Shown here: positions 55,114 through 56,689 of the stretch, piece after piece
Layout of the letters: each line of letters starts with the position of its first letter
Numbering within the stretch: the stretch's first letter is position 1
NCBI RefSeq assembly: GCF_003426735.1
Contig: NZ_QVON01000012.1
Coordinates: 1 to 56,689, forward strand
Source: Arenibacter sp. P308M17
GTDB lineage: Bacteria; Bacteroidota; Bacteroidia; Flavobacteriales; Flavobacteriaceae
Direction: 5' to 3'
DNA length: 56,689 bases
Translations under genes and position numbers: made by a program
Notes under the pieces: model-generated
Seen by the model: only the letters and a program-made list of their open reading frames with translations
What the model was told of the DNA's origin: nothing
The model's database searches: none

Positions 55114-56398
55114 GGTCTTTCATTTTAAAACCGAACAATAAATTAATTTTATGATTATTCTTTTTGGTTATAATCTCTTTAAAAAAAATCGAATTAAAGA
55201 GGGCATAAAAAATGGCTCCATGCATTCTTGAAAAGAGGTTCTCAAAAAGCATGATTGTAAAAATCAATATTAAAAAGGCCAAATAAATTTTATTCTCATA
55301 ATTAATAGCTATTATGAATTGGTAAGATCCAGCTAATCCAAAAATAATTAAACCTAATAAACCACCAGATAACAAAATCTGAAAATATGTGCTGTGGGTA
55401 TTATATTCTGTTTCCTGATAAACCCTTGTGTGAAATTGATAATAACAAGCATCTAACTTATCTTGGACGTCACCAACTCCTACACCAAGAATTGGATACT
55501 CTCCATAAATGTCAAGGACACATTTATATATGCCGATTCTAATATTACTAGATGTATGGGCATTACCGACCGGAGGGCGAAACTTTTGAGCACTAAATTC
55601 ATCCACAAATCGAGCTTTAAGAAATGATATTTGTGTTATTGCTAATATAATTAGACTTATTGACAAAACACTTACGAAAAATTTACCTCTTATTGATTTG
55701 ATTTTTGTAAGCATTAAAAAAAATGAAGCAATAACAAATCCAATTATTGGTCCCCGAGCGGAAAATAATAAAATAGTAAAAAGAAAGTATCCAATTATTA
55801 GTAGTAATAGTATTTGTGTTTTTTTATCTTTAGTATTTATAAGTTGGTTTAAAAGCCATAATACTATAAATAAAACCCACATTGAGAAATAAGTAGGATG
55901 AATATCAACGTATTGTAAATTAAACAATACAGTTCTAAATGGATTCTCCCAAAATGTAATATCATCCTCCCAGAAGGTTAAAAAAGTACCTGAATTAAAT
56001 AGTTCGAAATATATATAGAAAGTTAATAGCAAACAAGATGCACCAAAAACCACTATAATTAAATTCACCTTTTTATGTGATATTGAAGGATGAAAAAAGA
56101 ATATTACGGCAGGAATAACCATGATACTAAGGGAACGCTGGATGGAATTTAAACCGTCATTTATATTGTGAGAATAGAGTAAGGTTATAATTAGGATTAT
56201 CGGAAAAATTGAACATAAAATAAAATACTTTAGTGAAGATCCCGTTTGGCCTTCTTTTTTTATATAATAACTACTTATACCTATAACGGCCACTGTAATT
56301 ATTAGGATTGATGCAACGTTAAATTTTAATAAAGGGAATAAAGCTAAAAGTAATAATGATATCAACCTATAATCTAAATTAAGAAAGGACTTAATCAT
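55100..56398 (-). CDS. O-antigen ligase/polymerase-family membrane protein (Wzy/WaaL type)
   Basis: Multi-pass inner-membrane protein (432 aa) with about 11-12 hydrophobic segments. The PF04932-type (WaaL/Wzy) region includes FSARGPIIGFVIASFFLML in the middle. A periplasmic loop follows with NIRIGIYKCVLDIYGEYPIL and GVGVGDVQDKLDACYYQFH, then HSTYFQILLSGGLLGLIIFG; the R and H residues there are typical of the active loop. It either polymerises or ligates glycan units. It overlaps the next gene upstream by 8 bases, in one operon. Confidence 0.88.
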   Translation of the reverse strand: MIKSFLNLDYRLISLLLLALFPLLKFNVASILIITVAVIGISSYYIKKEGQTGSSLKYFILCSIFPIILIITLLYSHNINDGLNSIQRSLSIMVIPAVIFFFHPSISHKKVNLIIVVFGASCLLLTFYIYFELFNSGTFLTFWEDDITFWENPFRTVLFNLQYVDIHPTYFSMWVLFIVLWLLNQLINTKDKKTQILLLLIIGYFLFTILLFSARGPIIGFVIASFFLMLTKIKSIRGKFFVSVLSISLIILAITQISFLKARFVDEFSAQKFRPPVGNAHTSSNIRIGIYKCVLDIYGEYPILGVGVGDVQDKLDACYYQFHTRVYQETEYNTHSTYFQILLSGGLLGLIIFGLAGSYQFIIAINYENKIYLAFLILIFTIMLFENLFSRMHGAIFYALFNSIFFKEIITKKNNHKINLLFGFKMKDHERI

Positions 56399-56689
56399 TT
56401 TTTAAGATATAGTTAACAAGGTTAGTCCATCCAATTATGAATGGTTCACTAATTTCTATTTTTGGATTGTCGATTTTAGGCAATTCGTTGTCTATCAATT
56501 GTTTTAATAAAATTGATAATTCGATATGAGAATTTGGATTAAAAAAATAACCTTTATTATAATCTCCTAATGTTTCCTTAGCGTATGATAAGTTAGATAG
56601 AAATATTGGCTTATTAAAACTCTTAAATTCAGTAATAGGCAAGCCCCAACTCTCCAGTTTTGAGGGAAATACAAGTCCATCCATCTCCT
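56391..56689 (-). CDS. Glycosyltransferase family 4/1, C-terminal fragment (cut by the window end)
   Basis: Only the last ~97 residues lie in the window; the reading frame stays open to the edge. The segment GLVFPSKLESWGLPITEFKS carries the E-x7-E retaining-GT-B motif (E...E) that binds the donor sugar nucleotide, so it is a GT4/GT1-family transferase. It is followed by SNLSYAKETLGDYNKGYFF and the C-terminal helix. It is the most upstream gene of the minus-strand glycan operon seen here. Confidence 0.85.
   Translation of the reverse strand, partial: EMDGLVFPSKLESWGLPITEFKSFNKPIFLSNLSYAKETLGDYNKGYFFNPNSHIELSILLKQLIDNELPKIDNPKIEISEPFIIGWTNLVNYILKND

Overview
The window is chromosomal DNA of a Bacteroidota member, almost certainly a (marine) flavobacterium. 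The evidence is a low G+C sequence, a PorP/SprF-SprB gliding/type IX secretion (T9SS) cluster, T9SS type A and type B C-terminal sorting domains, families common in flavobacteria (DUF4175, DUF4254, DUF6427, DUF6341, DUF6327), Bacteroidota-type -7 promoter boxes (TAnnTTTG), and an arsenosugar-biosynthesis gene set of the kind found in algae-associated strains. There is no phage, plasmid backbone, IS element or CRISPR array that I can see. Layout, left to right: 0.1-3.8 kb holds rnr (RNase R), a head-GIN domain protein and a LysE-type exporter (+). At 3.9-4.5 kb are tRNA-Cys and folB (-). From 4.6 to 24.7 kb is a 20-kb cell-surface gliding cluster on the minus strand. It resembles the sprC-sprD-sprB-sprF operon of Flavobacterium johnsoniae: a type B sorted Ig-like protein, a PorP/SprF barrel fused to two SPOR-like repeats, a 4779-residue SprB-like adhesin, and a PorP/SprF partner. 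At 24.9-30.5 kb come glnS, a three-gene YtxH/holin-III/DUF6327 envelope operon, an SPFH protein and gltX. At 30.8-36.6 kb is a DUF4175-ybeY-mnmG operon, with two perfect 16-bp parS palindromes bracketing mnmG. This points to an origin-proximal segment with ParB-based chromosome partitioning. At 37.1-41.8 kb are a SAM methyltransferase, a Skp/OmpH-like lipoprotein and a secreted Ig-like T9SS type A protein. At 42.1-45.4 kb is a presumed arsenosugar cluster (DUF2064/TIGR04282 glycosyltransferase, CMD-type peroxidase-like protein, radical SAM ArsS) followed by a TetR regulator with a perfect 20-bp palindrome just upstream. At 45.5-48.6 kb are a GT9 heptosyltransferase-like protein, DUF4254, DUF6427 and DUF6341. 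At 48.6-49.2 kb is a repeat-rich spacer: a duplicated terminator, a dispersed palindromic element and seven 11-bp tandem repeats. At 49.2-56.7 kb are purD and then the end of an exopolysaccharide/O-antigen locus (UDP-glucuronate decarboxylase-like, WcaJ-type initiating transferase, NAD epimerase, GT2, Wzy-like ligase/polymerase and a truncated GT4). The last four genes are visibly more A+T rich than the rest. How the parts work together: the Spr cluster builds a motile giant adhesin exported by T9SS. Two transcription units in it, the sprC/D-like pair and the sprB/F-like pair, each carry upstream the same element, a pair of GTTGTR motifs repeated 21 bp apart. This suggests joint control by one regulator and is the observation in the window I consider most likely to be undescribed. 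The polysaccharide locus and GT9 genes shape the surface on which that adhesin acts. The remaining genes are translation, RNA and nucleotide housekeeping.
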